This document shows, piece after piece, positions 21,641 through 33,120 of a stretch of 64,000 bases of DNA; the first letter of the stretch is position 1; each line of letters opens with the position of its first letter. This DNA is from Bactericera cockerelli (lineage: Eukaryota; Arthropoda; Insecta; Hemiptera; Triozidae). The DNA lies in the NCBI GenBank assembly GCA_024516035.1, contig CM044959.1, forward strand, positions 22,990,884-23,054,883. The letters are read 5' to 3'. Position numbers and translations under genes: made by a program. The notes under the pieces were generated by a model. That model had not been told where the DNA came from. It was given only the letters and a program-made list of their open reading frames with translations, and did not search any database.

Positions 21641-21916
21641 TACAGACAAAGTGGAGACCCATCAGAAGTGACATCGGATCGCGTGATGATGCGCTGCTGA
21701 TACTTAGCTCCCGACACGTGAAGAAAGTAATACACCTGCATGACCCTATACACATGTACTTCCTAACCCTACTAGCTACAATTGGGTGGAAAAAAATTGA
21801 AATGATTAACTTTGTTTAACAACTAAGAAAATATACCTACATATATATCTCTAATACCTACATGAACTAACAATTTATTACCTACTTTAGTTGCTAGTAT
21901 TAGCTGTGAGCAGCAA

Positions 21917-21958
21917 AAGCTGCATCATACATGCAGACATTTTCTACTGATGCAGCTT
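21917..21958. repeat. Hairpin with 11-bp stem
   Basis: aagctgcatca is perfectly inverted as tgatgcagctt with a 20-base loop. It lies just left of the 59-bp satellite. Confidence 0.6.
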
Positions 21959-22001
21959 ATGTAGAGACTTAAAATGTCTACGGCAAAAAGACGTATAGTT
22001 C

Positions 22002-22710
22002 TGTTGATCAGATCTAGGTAGTGCACTTGCTCGTGGAAGCAGTTCGAAGCAAGTAAAAGAAGTTGATCAGATCTAGGTAGTGTCCTTGCTCGTGCTAGCT
22101 GTTCAAAGCAAGTAAAAGAAGTTGATCAGATCTAGGTAGTGTCCTTGCTCGTGCTAGCTGTTCAAAGCAAGTAAAAGAAGTTGATCAGATGTAGGTAGTG
22201 TACTTGCTCGTGCTAGCTGCTCGAAGCAAGTAAAAGAAGTTGATCAGATGTAGGTAGTGTACTTGCTCGTGCTAGCTGCTCGAAGCAAGTAAAAGAAGTT
22301 GATCAGATCTAGGTAGTGTCCTTGCTCGTGCTAGCTGTTCAAAGCAAGTAAAAGAAGTTGATCAGATGTAGGTAGTATACTTGCTAGTGCTAGCTGTTTG
22401 AAGCAAGTAAAAGAAGTTGATCAGATCTAGGTAGTATACTTGCTCGTGCTAGCTGTTTGAAGCAAGTAAAAGAAGTTGATCAGATCTAGGTAGTATACTT
22501 GCTCGTGCTAGCTGTTTGAAGCAAGTAAAAGAAGTTGATCAGATCTAGGTAGTGTACTCACTGTGTTAGCTGCTCGAAGCATGTAAAATAAGTTGATCAG
22601 ATCTAGGTAGTGTACTTGCTAGTGCTAGCTGTTTGAAGCAAGTAAAAGAAGTTGATCAGATCTAGGTAGTATACTTGCTCGTGCTAGCTGTTTGAAGCAA
22701 GTAAAAGAAG
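22002..22710 (+). repeat. 59-bp satellite, 12 copies
   Basis: The unit starts agttgatcagatctaggtag, then tgtacttgctcgtgctagct, then gctcgaagcaagtaaaaga. The period is an exact 59 bases with only substitutions between units. Each unit has a dyad: acttgctcg against cg(a)agcaagt, with gctagc in the loop, plus tgatca and agatct palindromes. Variants alternate (tgtcc/tgtac/tatac, gttca/gctcg/gtttg), showing homogenised subtypes. The array stops 12 bases before a tRNA-Gly-headed SINE. Confidence 0.95.
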
Positions 22711-22722
22711 TATAGGGTAAAT

Positions 22723-22886
22723 GAGCGCGCGATTAGCTCAGTAGTTAAGCACTCGCTTTCCATGCGGAAGGTCCCGGGTTCGATATCCCGTGCCGACAAA
22801 ATTTCTAGGTTACAATACAAACCACAAGCGTCTACAGTAGCTCCTGTTTAGGGCTAGGAAATAAAAAAGGCTGTGAAACGCTCATG

Positions 22887-22915
<29 letters not shown>
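22723..22915 (+). mobile_element. tRNA-Gly-headed SINE (family A), internally deleted, odd T-tail
   Basis: The head cgcgattagctcagtagtta, cactcgctttccatgcggaa, ggtcccgggttcgatatccc resembles tRNA-Gly. Other copies read cactcgcttgccatgcgg, with GCC at the anticodon position. The body jumps from 'aggttacaata' to 'caaaccacaagcgtctacag', losing about 150 bases present at 29700-29920. It ends 'ctgtgaaacgctcatg' followed by 29 T (22887-22915), where other copies have A on this strand. A tRNA gene is unlikely given the body and mismatched acceptor stem. Confidence 0.8.
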
Positions 22916-22919
<4 letters not shown>

Positions 22920-23084
22920 CAGCTACAATTTAAGATTATGGTTTGTTCTCTTAGTAGAAGTATGTCAGATCTATCCTTCTTACTTGTATCAGCGATTTGT
23001 AAAGTTAAATACATGCATGTGTGTAAATCAAAATAGGAAAGAAAATAAGTTTTTTCTGTTAACTGTTATGATGTTACATAGTTC

Positions 23085-23205
23085 TATTCGTGATGTCACC
23101 ACTGGGCATGGAAGACCAGAAATTGTCTACCCTGCTGAGGATCGAACCCAGGACACCATGCTTGCAACCCTAGTGTGCTACTTCACTCGGCCACGGTGAA
23201 AAGGT
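23085..23205 (-). mobile_element. tRNA-derived SINE head (family C)
   Basis: On the minus strand the head is caccgtggccgagtgaagta, with the B-box region ggttcgatcct. Only a short part of the body follows. Confidence 0.6.
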
Positions 23206-24359
23206 GTGATAAAAAACAAAATAAACAGGTAAGATATGTCTCGGTTTTCTTGATCCTTGTAAAACTTGAAGAGGAAGTGAGTGCTTGAGCTTTTACGATG
23301 TTGTAAATTATAACATAAACCGACCATGTTCAAAAAGTGAGGGAATAAAATAGGGAGGATAGGGAGATATTTTGAGGGAGACAGAGGGAGAGTTGGAAAA
23401 CATGAAAAGTAATGAAATATGAGGACGCGGCAGTGGGGGTTCTGGGAAGGAACTAACCGTTCTGGGATCGTAAAAAGAGTGTCTACAAATAAGCTACTAG
23501 CAAAGTTTACCCAAAAAGTGTGTGTGTTGTTTTTTCCTACATTTTTAGAAACTTTTTCTTCCAAACTGAGTGGGAGAGAAAGTTAGAGGAAATTTAGCCA
23601 GCACGATATAGAGATAAGTGAGGAGAGAGAGAGAGGTACGTCCAAGTTCCAGAGATATCACCAGAGGACCAAGAGTTATTCAAAAGAGTAATTAGTGTTC
23701 CAAATTTCCAAACATTTCCCTTACTCTCCTTTTGTATTGATCTCTATTTTCCTTAACTCTCTCTGTGTCTCTCTCTTCTCTCTTTCTCTCTCTCTCTCTC
23801 CACTTTAGCCCCCAGACTAAGAATACTAATCAATCAATGATTAGAGATTGAACAGCCCCTACTCGTAACACTTTCATCATGGCATAATATCAATAACGGC
23901 AATGTCTTCTTCTTCTTACACTACCTTGTCTCGCCTGCCTCTTCTTTTTCTTTTTCTTCCTCTGCTCTTCAACCCTTTCATTTGTGATTTATAGATTAAA
24001 GGAGTAAGCCATGAGTGGTTAATTATCATGGTGTAACCAATTGGTTTATTGAATATTAATCATATATGTATCGATACCTATCATTTTCATTATCAATGTC
24101 GTTTTCGATATAGAGCCTTCTCTATGACAAGGACCCTTAAAACTATGTAAATTGAAGAAAATCATTTAGATTGTATATTACCAACTTTGTCTGAAACAAT
24201 TTAATTATAACAAACAAAATAATAAGAGACGTACATTGGAGCAAAAATGGGTGCAACAAAATAATAAAATAATTATAATAGCAATTATTCAGGAACAGAA
24301 AACTTGTTGAGTTCAAAATACTCGTTGAGTTTATTTTAATTACTTATAATAAGTATGAC
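23206..24359. other. Intergenic with CT-rich tract
   Basis: A CT-rich run lies at 23755-23803 and looser pyrimidine stretches at 23905-23970. A 128-codon minus frame at 23178-23564 has no recognisable domain and overlaps the SINE head, so it is not called. Confidence 0.5.
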
Positions 24360-24490
24360 CGACCTTAACAGGGTTGGCATTAGGGAGGGCATCCAGCCGT
24401 AAATTTATAAGGGGGAGTGCCAGAACCAACCTCAACCATGAGGCAGAGGTTGAACAATGCCAACTCCAAATAGGTTTGTAAAAAGGCATC
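24360..24490 (+). mobile_element. SINE tail fragment (family B extension)
   Basis: The blocks ggcattagggagggcatcca, gccgtaaa, caacctcaaccatgaggcag and gaacaatgcc are the far 3' part of the family B SINE, seen reversed at 24600-24700 and 43865-43960. Confidence 0.6.
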
Positions 24491-24599
24491 ATTTATCGAC
24501 TAATCTGAAGAAGAAAAAAAAACTAGGTTTGTTACCTTAGTAGCTCTGCTATATCTCTCTTGGTTTTATTCCGTGTAAGCTTACAATAGTAATATGTTA

Positions 24600-24885
24600 C
24601 TATTGGGGTCGGCATTGCTCAACCTCACGGTAGAAGTAGGTTGGGTGTAGCACATTTTTTTACGGCTGGATCCCTTTCCTAATACCAACGATTCTGTTTT
24701 AACGTCCCGATCAGAACAGGGGACTTACTCTTTATTCGCTGTGAAACGAAAAACTGGGAATGAGTGTAGCCAAAAAACCAGCGTGTGTGTACTGAACAGA
24801 TTTTTTTTAAAGAAATTTCAAAAAAAAACCCTGGATCTCGAGCAGTGGTTACAACCGTTACACCGCGGAGGCTGGTTATAAATCT
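24600..24885 (-). mobile_element. tRNA-headed SINE (family B)
   Basis: Read on the minus strand: a head (ccagcctccgcggtgtaacg, then gttgtaaccactgctcgaga) as at 14150, a partly replaced middle, then aacagaatcgttggtattag, ggatccagccgtaaaa and ggttgagcaatgccgacccc. Together with the copy at 24360 it forms an inverted pair. Confidence 0.7.
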
Positions 24886-25321
24886 GCTGTAATAATATAT
24901 GTAATTATGTAAGTCAAACAATTCTCTCTTTTCCTCTCGAATTTATTTAAATGGTGTACATTTAGAAGTACTATGCCTTCCTAGAAAGGAAAATGAAGAA
25001 GTGCCACGTCACCACCGCACCGGTGTGCTCAGAGATTTAAACTTCCTGTGAGAAACCACCTCTGCCATCACTACAAGCTCACCACATTTAGCTTTAAGTT
25101 TCATCCCTGGAAATTTAAAACTCTCCTCTAAGCGGTCGGTAGTAGTTTTCTATTCTCATTTTCTTCAACCTCTTTTTTCTTCATTTGATGAGAAATTCGT
25201 AGTCCTTCCTAGGAAGATACAAATTCTCAAGATAGAACTTGTCAACGTCATAATTGAAAGGCATTTCTCAATTTTACATCCGAGCAAATCTAAAGATATC
25301 CGAAATAGGTTTTTTAAAAAA

Positions 25322-25405
25322 TAAATATTTTATTTATTGAAGATACTTTTACAGCCTTTTTCATTTTATAGCCAATAAACAGCAGCTAACATTGTAGTGT
25401 ATTTT
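25322..25405 (-). mobile_element. Old family A SINE fragment
   Basis: tacttttacagcctttttca, then ttttatagccaataaacagc and agctaacattgtagtgt follow the 3' body of the family A copy at 29700-29765 with many changes. Confidence 0.5.
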
Positions 25406-26798
25406 TTAAATAAGTCTTTAATGAATTTAAATAAGATTGCAACTTTGGTTTTGAGTGTATCCGTTGTTAGGTGATTTTAATTTCCTGCTCCTTGATTTTT
25501 TTGCAGTGCTAAATATCAAAAACTGACTGAAGGAGAGAAAATTACAACAACAACAAAAATACATCTAGAAGAATTGTTACACATGATTTCATACTACTGT
25601 TCTGAACAATTCATTACAATTAAAACGCAATTTTATTTCTAAATAAACAATAATGAAAATTGAGCATTTTTCTGACATCAAAATGAAAAAGGTTTAGTTG
25701 AAATTTACAAATAAATCGGTTGAACTGTTTCGGGAAAATAATGTGGTTTAGTAATAAAAAATACATTAATACTAATAACAATTAAATTACCTACTGATAA
25801 TTAATAAATATTTATAGCGATAAATTATTTGTTCAAAAAATAATAATCATATAATTAATGATTTTTATATTTAGAAATGATACAGAATGATAAAGCACGG
25901 AAAAATTATCAGTTTATGTTATCAGGGTATATTTTTTCTTTTCTAATTTGTTTTTGTTACACAATGTAAACGCACATACATTCTTAAGCCCTACAAGATT
26001 TACATGAAGCAATACGATACGCCCTAATACCTGAAAGCTTCTGCTGGTGAAAGACGGTGGCAGATTAATCTACACCTACGTATGACGCACGTTTTGTACA
26101 TACTGGGTTCATGTATTGCACATTGCATATATCTGTCGAAATATCGGGAGTTCATAGAATTTAATTCCAATAGTCATAATTTACGTACCTAATTTTATAA
26201 GTATGCGAAAAACAGTATGACAATTATGTATTTCATAAATATCGACAATGTACTTTAATATAAATGGAATATTAATTTTTTCAAGTCGGATTATGACATC
26301 AAATTATACAGCTAGCGAGTAATCCACTAGCTTAGAAATAGGTATTTACGAACAGTAATGAAAAAATTCTCCCTCATTTTCAAATCAAAAACTTTGTTGT
26401 ATGGCATGTCACTCTAAGCATGAGTCTCAACACGAGCCTCCCTTACTTCCTACTCCTATTCACATTTTCAAGTGTTAAAATTCAAGCAAGCAACTAAAAG
26501 TCCCATTTTCATCCACCAAAAATTAGCATTCCTCGCAAGCTGAACCCCAAAGACTTGCGTCTTAGTAAACTTTCCCCCATGAAGGTGGAAAACGTGAGAA
26601 ATTTCTAGGAAATTTACCTAATTAATTACGTGGAATCACGATAAGTTCCTCACTACCCTGAACACCCACTTCAAGGCTCCCACCCCCAAACACTGCTAAA
26701 TAAACAGCTTATCTCTATTTGAAACGTTGCATGATGTACTCAACGATTTTTGTTTTCCCATCGAGAAAATATTAGAGGAGAGGCGTAGACAATGCAGA
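25406..26798. other. AT-rich intergenic, no gene recognised
   Basis: Very AT-rich, especially 25620-25960. I see no reading frame, RNA or repeat boundary. Confidence 0.5.
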
Positions 26799-26818
26799 GG
26801 GGGGGGGGGGGGGGGGGG
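26799..26818. repeat. Run of 20 G
   Basis: A second 20-G homopolymer, following aatgcaga and followed by attgctcg. Confidence 0.85.
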
Positions 26819-27249
26819 ATTGCTCGTGGCAAGAAGATAGATTATAAAACGAGCTACGAGTTGAAATATAATTAACATACATTTACTGGCGCCTCTCTGT
26901 TTTCAGTTTACGCAAAGAGGTTTCATAAATTAAACTGTAATTTACATAGCAACATGGCAACAAACTGAGGGCTGTTCAGACAGACATGCATCCGGGCCTG
27001 CTCAGTCAGACTTTAACATCATTGTTCACAATAACATAACTGATATGTTCCAAAAATACTGCGAGTAATAAAGTTGGTATATTATTTTACCATAGTACAT
27101 AGAGAGAAAATCACATTCGGAATATACAAAGAATTTAAAAATACATAAAATACGAACCAAGACACACATTGAACTAATAAGGTACTAACTGTTTAATATG
27201 TTTACATGAAATTAAGTATTTTAAAACCTCTAGGTACACGTAGGGAAAA

Positions 27250-27470
27250 TTTTTTATTTATTTACACTTTTATTAGATAATACGAGTAGGGACCATATAC
27301 CAATAGAAATTAATTACCAAACGAAAATAAAAAATTACAATATAACAAAACAAAAATAATAATAATAAATAAAGAAAAAAATTAAATAAATATAATTTAT
27401 AACATAAATTATATGTCCTAACCAAATAAAGGGACAGGGGTTATTGCCTTAGGCAATCTCTTTTCCAGCT
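27250..27470 (-). mobile_element. Non-LTR retrotransposon 3' end (copy 1)
   Basis: On the minus strand, a conserved block gattgcctaaggcaataacc (plus: ggttattgccttaggcaatc) is followed by ctttatttggttaggacata, about 150 bases of A/T-rich 3' UTR and an A/T-simple tail. The same order is found at 42429-42600 and 63760-63940. The conserved block and simple-repeat tail are typical of LINE 3' ends. I do not assign the clade. Confidence 0.65.
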
Positions 27471-28975
27471 CCAAAATACCCAAAATTGAGTTTAAGTTAA
27501 TTAAATAATAAACTGTTGAGAATTAAATTGGAATTTTATAATCACTTGAAGTATTTATCCATACTCTGTCACCTATTTAATTGAATACAAGCTATTAAAC
27601 CTTGTGACATACATATACATAGAGCTTCAATTCATTCCGCCCTATGTTTTTAAAATGAGCCCCTGATACTAGAGCCAAGTTAACAGTTTACTCTTTGGGA
27701 TGTTTTCAACCCCAAGAGAATCTTGAGCCTTCTAACCCTTCGTCAAGGGTGCTTTAGATTTTTATTAGAAAACCCTATTAAAAGAGAGAAAACCCTTTCT
27801 ATCGATTTTGTGTGAGAATGAGTAATAATAGCGTTTGACAGAGAAAGTTTTTACTATTTTTAAACAACTTATATTCGAGCTCTTGTAAATATTTATGAAG
27901 ATACGTTTCTCCGTTTTCCTGCAAAATATGAAAAAGGCCTAGTTCAATGGAAAACTTCATTTTAATTAATTTTATGTTTTCTTTTCTGTTGATTACTGCA
28001 TCTTTTGAAATTCTTTTATGTTCTTGTACAATACAAGAACATCAAAGGTTTTTGTTGCATAACTCCAAGTAAATTCTTGCGGAGACGAATATTGAGATCA
28101 GATCTGCAAAGAGAAATTGCGACGCAATTTTTATTCCGATGTGAAGAAAAAGAAATGTACATAAATTTATAAAGTATAATTTTATTATGTAGGTAACTAA
28201 TTTAAATAATAATAAATAAATAAAAAACATTCGAAGTTCGCTAACCTGGAGGTAGTAAATGTTTTTATGACATCTGTTGCTCATTGCATACCTACATGAA
28301 TGTCAGGCGCGCATTAAAATTAATTTTGAGGCACGTGTATCATATCTGTATAATAGCACGTACCCTGTCTATCTTGTCATGTCTACAAATTGAAGTTAAA
28401 TTTAATGATGTAGGACTATAGGTAACTAAACACTACAATTTTGGAAATAGCGGACATTGATGTTTTTTAGAGCAATTTTAGAGCAATGTCCCTGATTTCC
28501 TTTCATCTCTCTCACTCTTCCTTCTTTCTTTCTTCTCTCCCTCTCTATCCACCTCTAGACTTTGTCTGTTGGTAGGATTGGGAGGGAATATCCGGTTAAG
28601 TGGAAGAGCTCTCAATGTGAGAATACTGCCGTTAAACCTTTTAAATAATAATATTGTATTATCATCATAGGGTGGCGTCATCATGAACGATAGTAGCCAG
28701 ACAGTGGAGGAATGACTTAGCACTTCTACCACTATCTTTACAAGGAGGCTAATAAATATTATTGACAAGGGTCCCTAGAACCAAGCCAAAGCTGGACTAG
28801 TTCCTGTTTTTAGTCCCCCAGCCAGACTTTGTATTTGTATTGTATTATAGTGTATAAAAAAAACTTGAATCATATTGAAATATCTGCAATTCTGCAACAT
28901 CATATACCTACCTACTTACCATGTTTGTTTATGTATTTAATTTATTATATTATGTTTGTGTTATTTTATTTGTTT
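27471..28975. other. Intergenic, no gene recognised
   Basis: AT-rich. A short inverted repeat gttcttgtacaatacaagaac lies near 28020-28040, and a CT-rich stretch at 28500-28550. Minus frames of 80 and 96 codons have no domain. Confidence 0.5.
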
Positions 28976-29169
28976 ATTTAGAACTTTTTTTTTTTTTTAA
29001 AAGTGGGGTTTTAACGTCGCTTTTAACTGCCATGGTCATATCACGACGGGGGTTTTACCCTCCATTCGCAGGAAACTCACAAACCTGCTACTCACATTGA
29101 CCTCACCCAGCCTGAGTGGGGCCGGGAAAAGCCAGCGTCACGAGAATTAGAATTTGAATTTAGAACTTT
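28976..29169 (-). mobile_element. 5'-truncated 5S-family SINE with target-site duplication
   Basis: The minus-strand copy of the 5S-SINE 3' part runs from the region 'attctaattctcgtgacgct' to the A-run (T-run at 28987-28999). It lacks the 5S-like promoter part. A 12-bp duplication, atttagaacttt, flanks it at 28976-28987 and 29158-29169. 5' truncation plus a target duplication is the hallmark of LINE-driven insertion. Confidence 0.88.
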
Positions 29170-29649
29170 AATCTAGGTAATCATTATCTGGATGTTATAT
29201 TCATTTAACAGGCTTGAGAAATTAAAAAAAAACTATAATTATAATATGATATGAAATATAATTATTATAAATACAAATTAGAGAGAAATAATAATAAAAA
29301 AAACAGAGAGAGAGAGAGAGAGAAACAGAGAGCAAATATTTCAAAGATGTCAACTACAGAAAATTCCAACCATTTTTAACCTACGTTAAAAATTAGAAAG
29401 AGAGAAATAATATTTTCTTTGGAAAGCAAAACAATATACGAAACAATTCAATTATTCAGGGTATTCCGAGAAGAATTCCAACGATTTTGGTGGCGTGGTA
29501 TTTTCCAAACTAGCTTTGAAAATTTGTGTAGTAAAAAAAAAAAAAAAAAAAAAAAAAGGGTCCAGGAACAAACAGGTAGGTATACATAATCATACAATTA
29601 TTTGATACCACTGCATGTGACAAGAAAATAAAATCCAAAACATTTTGTC

Positions 29650-29651
<2 letters not shown>

Positions 29652-29702
<51 letters not shown>

Positions 29703-29986
29703 GAGTGTTTCACAGCCTTTTTTATTTCGTAGCCATGAAACAGGAGCTACTGTAGACGCTTGTGGTCTGTGTTGTAGCCTGCCCATCCCGTAGTATGCCT
29801 CCCCTCTGATGGGCGAGAAGTGACACAATACTTCCCATTTAGGTGCTGGGTCAACACGAGCGCACCGGAAGGTATCCCTTACAAACAATTGTAACCAAAT
29901 TAAGAATACAAATTTTTGTCGGCGCGGGGGTTCGAACCCGGGACCTTCCGCATGGCAAGCGAGTGCTTAACCACTGAGCTAATGGC
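29652..29986 (-). mobile_element. tRNA-Gly-headed SINE (family A), full length
   Basis: Read on the minus strand: the head (gctcagtggttaagcactcg, cttgccatgcggaaggtccc, gggttcgaaccc) resembles tRNA-Gly(GCC). Then come a body of about 220 bases (ggtatccttc, gcctcccctctgat region, cgcttgtggt) and a 46-base A-run (T at 29652-29697). The body recurs at 35110-35402 and, deleted, at 22723. No clear target duplication is seen. Confidence 0.85.
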
Positions 29987-30235
29987 TAGTTTTCTAAGTA
30001 GCAGCGTCCTAAATAATGATCGCTGTGACATTAAATAATCATAATAATTATAAACAAACAATAAACGCGAAATTTGAGTACGTGGAAAAAAGAGGCCCAG
30101 ACTTGGTTGATGTTTTCTGTTTGTGTGCTTAGTCGGAATATCTACTAAATATCTCTCAGGCTCAGGGAGTGAATAGGAAAGCAAATAAAGCGATAAGAGA
30201 TGTACTCGATGATTAATGAAATTAAAATGAGCTAA

Positions 30236-30730
30236 TGAATAAGCAATCAGAGAGAAGGAGAGAGGGGAGGGTATGAGGAAGGGAGAGGGGAAGGGTAGGA
30301 GAGAAAGAGAGGGGGGTAGGAGAGAGGGTAGGGTAGGAGAGAGAGGGCAGGGTAGGAGAGATAGAGAGGGGAGGGTAGGAGGAAGGGAGAGGGAAGGGTA
30401 GGAGAGAAAGAGAGGGGGTAGGAGAGAGGAGGGTCGGAGAGATGGTAGGGTAGGAGAGAGAGAGAGAGAGGGAGGGTAGAAGAGAGAGAGAGAGGGCAGG
30501 GTAGGAGAGAGAGAGGGGATGGTAGGAGAGAGGGAGAGGGGAGTGTACAGTAGGAGAGAGAGATAGGAGGTGAATGTAGGAGAGAGAGAAAGAGAGGTTG
30601 GACGACAAGTATATAAGAGAGAGGAAGGTAGGTTAGAGAGATGGGACATAGGAAGAAAGAGCAAGATAGGTGAGAGAGATATTCAGAAAAAGAGAGGGAG
30701 AGAAAGGAGAGAAAGAGAGATTAGATTCCA
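30236..30730 (+). repeat. Homopurine GA-rich tract
   Basis: Almost 500 bases of G/A with regular ggtaggagaga words at roughly 20-35 base spacing. Long frames on both strands (up to 254 codons) are compositional artefacts. Confidence 0.9.
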
Positions 30731-30993
30731 TTTCTTGCCTGCACGAGTATAAATATCCCTACGTAAAATTTTCAATAAATTATTCATTAAATGAAGTACA
30801 GAGGCAGAGAGAAATAAGAGGATAGAGATAACCCCAGTGAAAGAGATATAATAGATTTGAGGACACAAAGCTCTGTGGATGAATAATTTAATTTAGCTCG
30901 AAGATGCTCGAACCTAGAAACTTGGAACTTCGATTCCTCTTCTAATTAGTAACGAAGTAATAAATTATGTGTTATTTTATTACATATTCTAAA

Positions 30994-31530
30994 GGCCGGA
31001 TTATAAAATAGGAATAAAACAAAGATGCGCACCCAGCGGTTACATTCCTCAATGGTTATTTCTAGTTAGTTACATTCCTCAAGTCTGAGTTATATTCCTC
31101 AAGTCTGAGTTACATTCCTCAAGTCTGAGTTATTCCTAATCTGATCATTCTCAAGTCTGAGTTATCCATTGGTCTCTCAAGTCTGAGTTATATTCCTCAA
31201 GTCTGAGTTACATTCCTCAAGTCTGAGTTATATTCCTCAAGTCTGAGTTACATTCCTCAAGTCTGAGATTTCTCAATCTATTCATTCCTCAAGTCTTTTT
31301 TAAGTTAGTTCATTCCTCAAGTCTGAGTATATCTCAACTATTATTTCTGGTCATTAAGTCTGAGTTACATTGCACTACATAGGTATACATAAACATTTGT
31401 ATGTATATGTAAGTATATTATAGTTCGACTTGAGAGACTGTCTGGCTTTGCTGTAATTTTTCTTTTTCTTTTTTAATTCTATTATTTTGTGTCAACAAAC
31501 TTTGTATTATCCTGTTTTACAATTCGGGCC
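30994..31530. mobile_element. MITE family G with an expanded 20-bp repeat core
   Basis: The left end ggccggattataaaatagga and the right end (inverse of gttttacaattcgggcc) match the termini of the elements at 43658, 45955 and 50784. Those have cores containing a single 'cttgaggga/ctcgga' type block. Here the core is instead a tandem array (31060-31375). Flanks are taaa and ttaa. Confidence 0.65.
31060..31375 (+). repeat. 20-bp minisatellite, about 12-15 degenerate copies
   Basis: The unit ttacattcctcaagtctgag has ttat/ttac variants and local deletions that break the period. It lies inside the inverted-repeat element at 30994-31530. Confidence 0.88.
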
Positions 31531-32894
31531 TTAAAAATATAATTTTACTGTTATACGCGACAAAAAATAATAATATTGTTTTGTTGTATAGGATACCCTA
31601 TTCCTATAGCCTCTTATCAACTTTTTTGTTCCCCTTAGTCTCTTGAGTGAAATTGCTCTGATTATTGAAAATTCCGTCTGTAGATATAAAAAAACAGCAC
31701 TATATCAACACTTTTCAACAGTAATAAATAAGTTAATGATTCGAACTTAAATACAGGAATCAGTACTTTATAACGGACTTATAAAGTACTGATAGTGGTA
31801 TTCTATGAATTCTGATAGAAGTATTCTATCAGAATACACAGACATATTTTCTATGTGTTATTATGTCACCGTGCGTACAAGGTGACTCAGACATCAATAT
31901 AAAGTATGTATGTGTTTCTAAGGCCACAAAATCTCTTACAATGTAATAAGTATGTGGCTTGCATTAGATTTCGGGATTTCTACTTTTATTTAGCTCATCT
32001 TAATCAAAAGACAAAGGGCTATTTAATAGAAAATAGTCAATTATATTGTATTTAAGAGAGGTTTTTATGAAATTAATTGAATTGAAACTAAATGCCATTA
32101 CACAATTTGGTATTAAAAATATAAAAAAAATCTATCTCTCGTTTAAAAAATTACTCATATTTATCTTTTTTTTTCACGTTTTAATAATAAAAATGGTAAC
32201 GTAAGGATTTAATAACATGATTTGTTTCTGTTTCTCAAGACAATGAATACCTATAACCTTCTCTATACTTTATTCATATTTTAAAAATGTGGGCAGAAAT
32301 TCTGACTATGACTCTTTACCAGGCATAACTATTTATTATTATTATTATACCAGTAGGATGCAGTTCAATGCTCTCCTCCTCTCTCTCCCTTGGTCCCCTC
32401 AACTTCTGATGACGTTCAATACTTTCAATATAGAATTCACACTTCAATGGACCATATTCATTGTTTATTCCATTCTCTTACTCAGAAGCAAAAATCGACG
32501 CATTATTCCTCCCTTCTTCCCTGTATTCGCATTCCTCTCTCTATTTCGTCCCCTCTCTCCCCAGAATATTCCTCCCTATTTGTTTTCTAAGTTCTATATA
32601 GGTAATTTATACTTTCATTGGCGTTTCGTTCAAATTCATTCTCTCGGCTTTGTATTGAGAGAGGGTTCACCCCTACGAGTCCCACTGTAATCCCTTCAAC
32701 AATGAGGTGCAATGACTTCTCTTCTTCCTTCTCATACGCTTCTCTAGAAATGGGGTCATCTCTTTTTGCAAGCCTCCCCAATCAGCTGTATAGCTTAGGG
32801 ACTGAGGTAGCCGTTGGCGTTGCTAAAGCGGTTGGCTTTGGTTTTCAAACTTTGGCTTGGTTATCCAACCCATTATAAAAGAGTCCCAGGTATT
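31531..32894. other. Intergenic, no gene supported
   Basis: There is a small hairpin at 31818-31842 (ttctgatagaagtattctatcagaa region). A pair of frames at 32289-32878 (up to 133 codons) is pyrimidine-rich and lacks any domain I recognise, so it is not called. Confidence 0.4.
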
Positions 32895-33120
32895 GAGAAT
32901 ATTAATAAGTTTGGATTTGAGTAACTGTGACAACACGCATGTGATTAACACAAATATGATAATCTTAAAGTCCCATTAGTCCAGTGTTCAAGACGTATTA
33001 TTATGAGGTCGAAATCCCATATTGAAGTAGGAAAATAGAAATTGATATGTCCCGGTTTGGTTTCGAACTCGCAACCTCTGACTTACTAGACCGACACCTT
33101 GATCACTGCTACCGGGACTA
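32895..33120. mobile_element. Composite of SINE D body (+) and SINE E (-)
   Basis: At 32905-32965 the blocks gtttggatttgagtaactgt and gtgattaacacaaatatgat match family D (60370-60440, plus). From 32968 the block cccattagtccag, caagacgtattattatgagg, gtcccggtttggtttcgaac matches family E (4600-4700, minus). Two SINE remnants are joined head to tail. Confidence 0.6.

Noticed and set aside
20749..21649. Minus-strand frames of about 295 codons rich in Ser/Pro/Tyr
   Set aside because: They lie wholly in a homopurine repeat that is open in several frames on both strands. This is composition, not a gene.
22002..22710. CRISPR-like array
   Set aside because: There are no unique spacers (the whole 59-bp unit repeats) and the DNA is eukaryotic.
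22727..22800. Functional tRNA-Gly gene
   Set aside because: The acceptor stem does not pair well, no proper end follows, and the DNA continues into a SINE body found in other copies.
23178..23564. Minus-strand frame of 128 codons
   Set aside because: No domain, and it ends inside a tRNA-derived SINE head. Composition resembles non-coding AT/GA-rich DNA.
29900..30664. Minus-strand frame of 254 codons
   Set aside because: It lies mostly over a GA-rich tract and a SINE head. Leu/Ser/Pro repeats come from simple sequence.
32289..32878. Overlapping frames of 133 and 86 codons
   Set aside because: Pyrimidine-rich DNA with no domain. The frames overlap each other and a minus frame.
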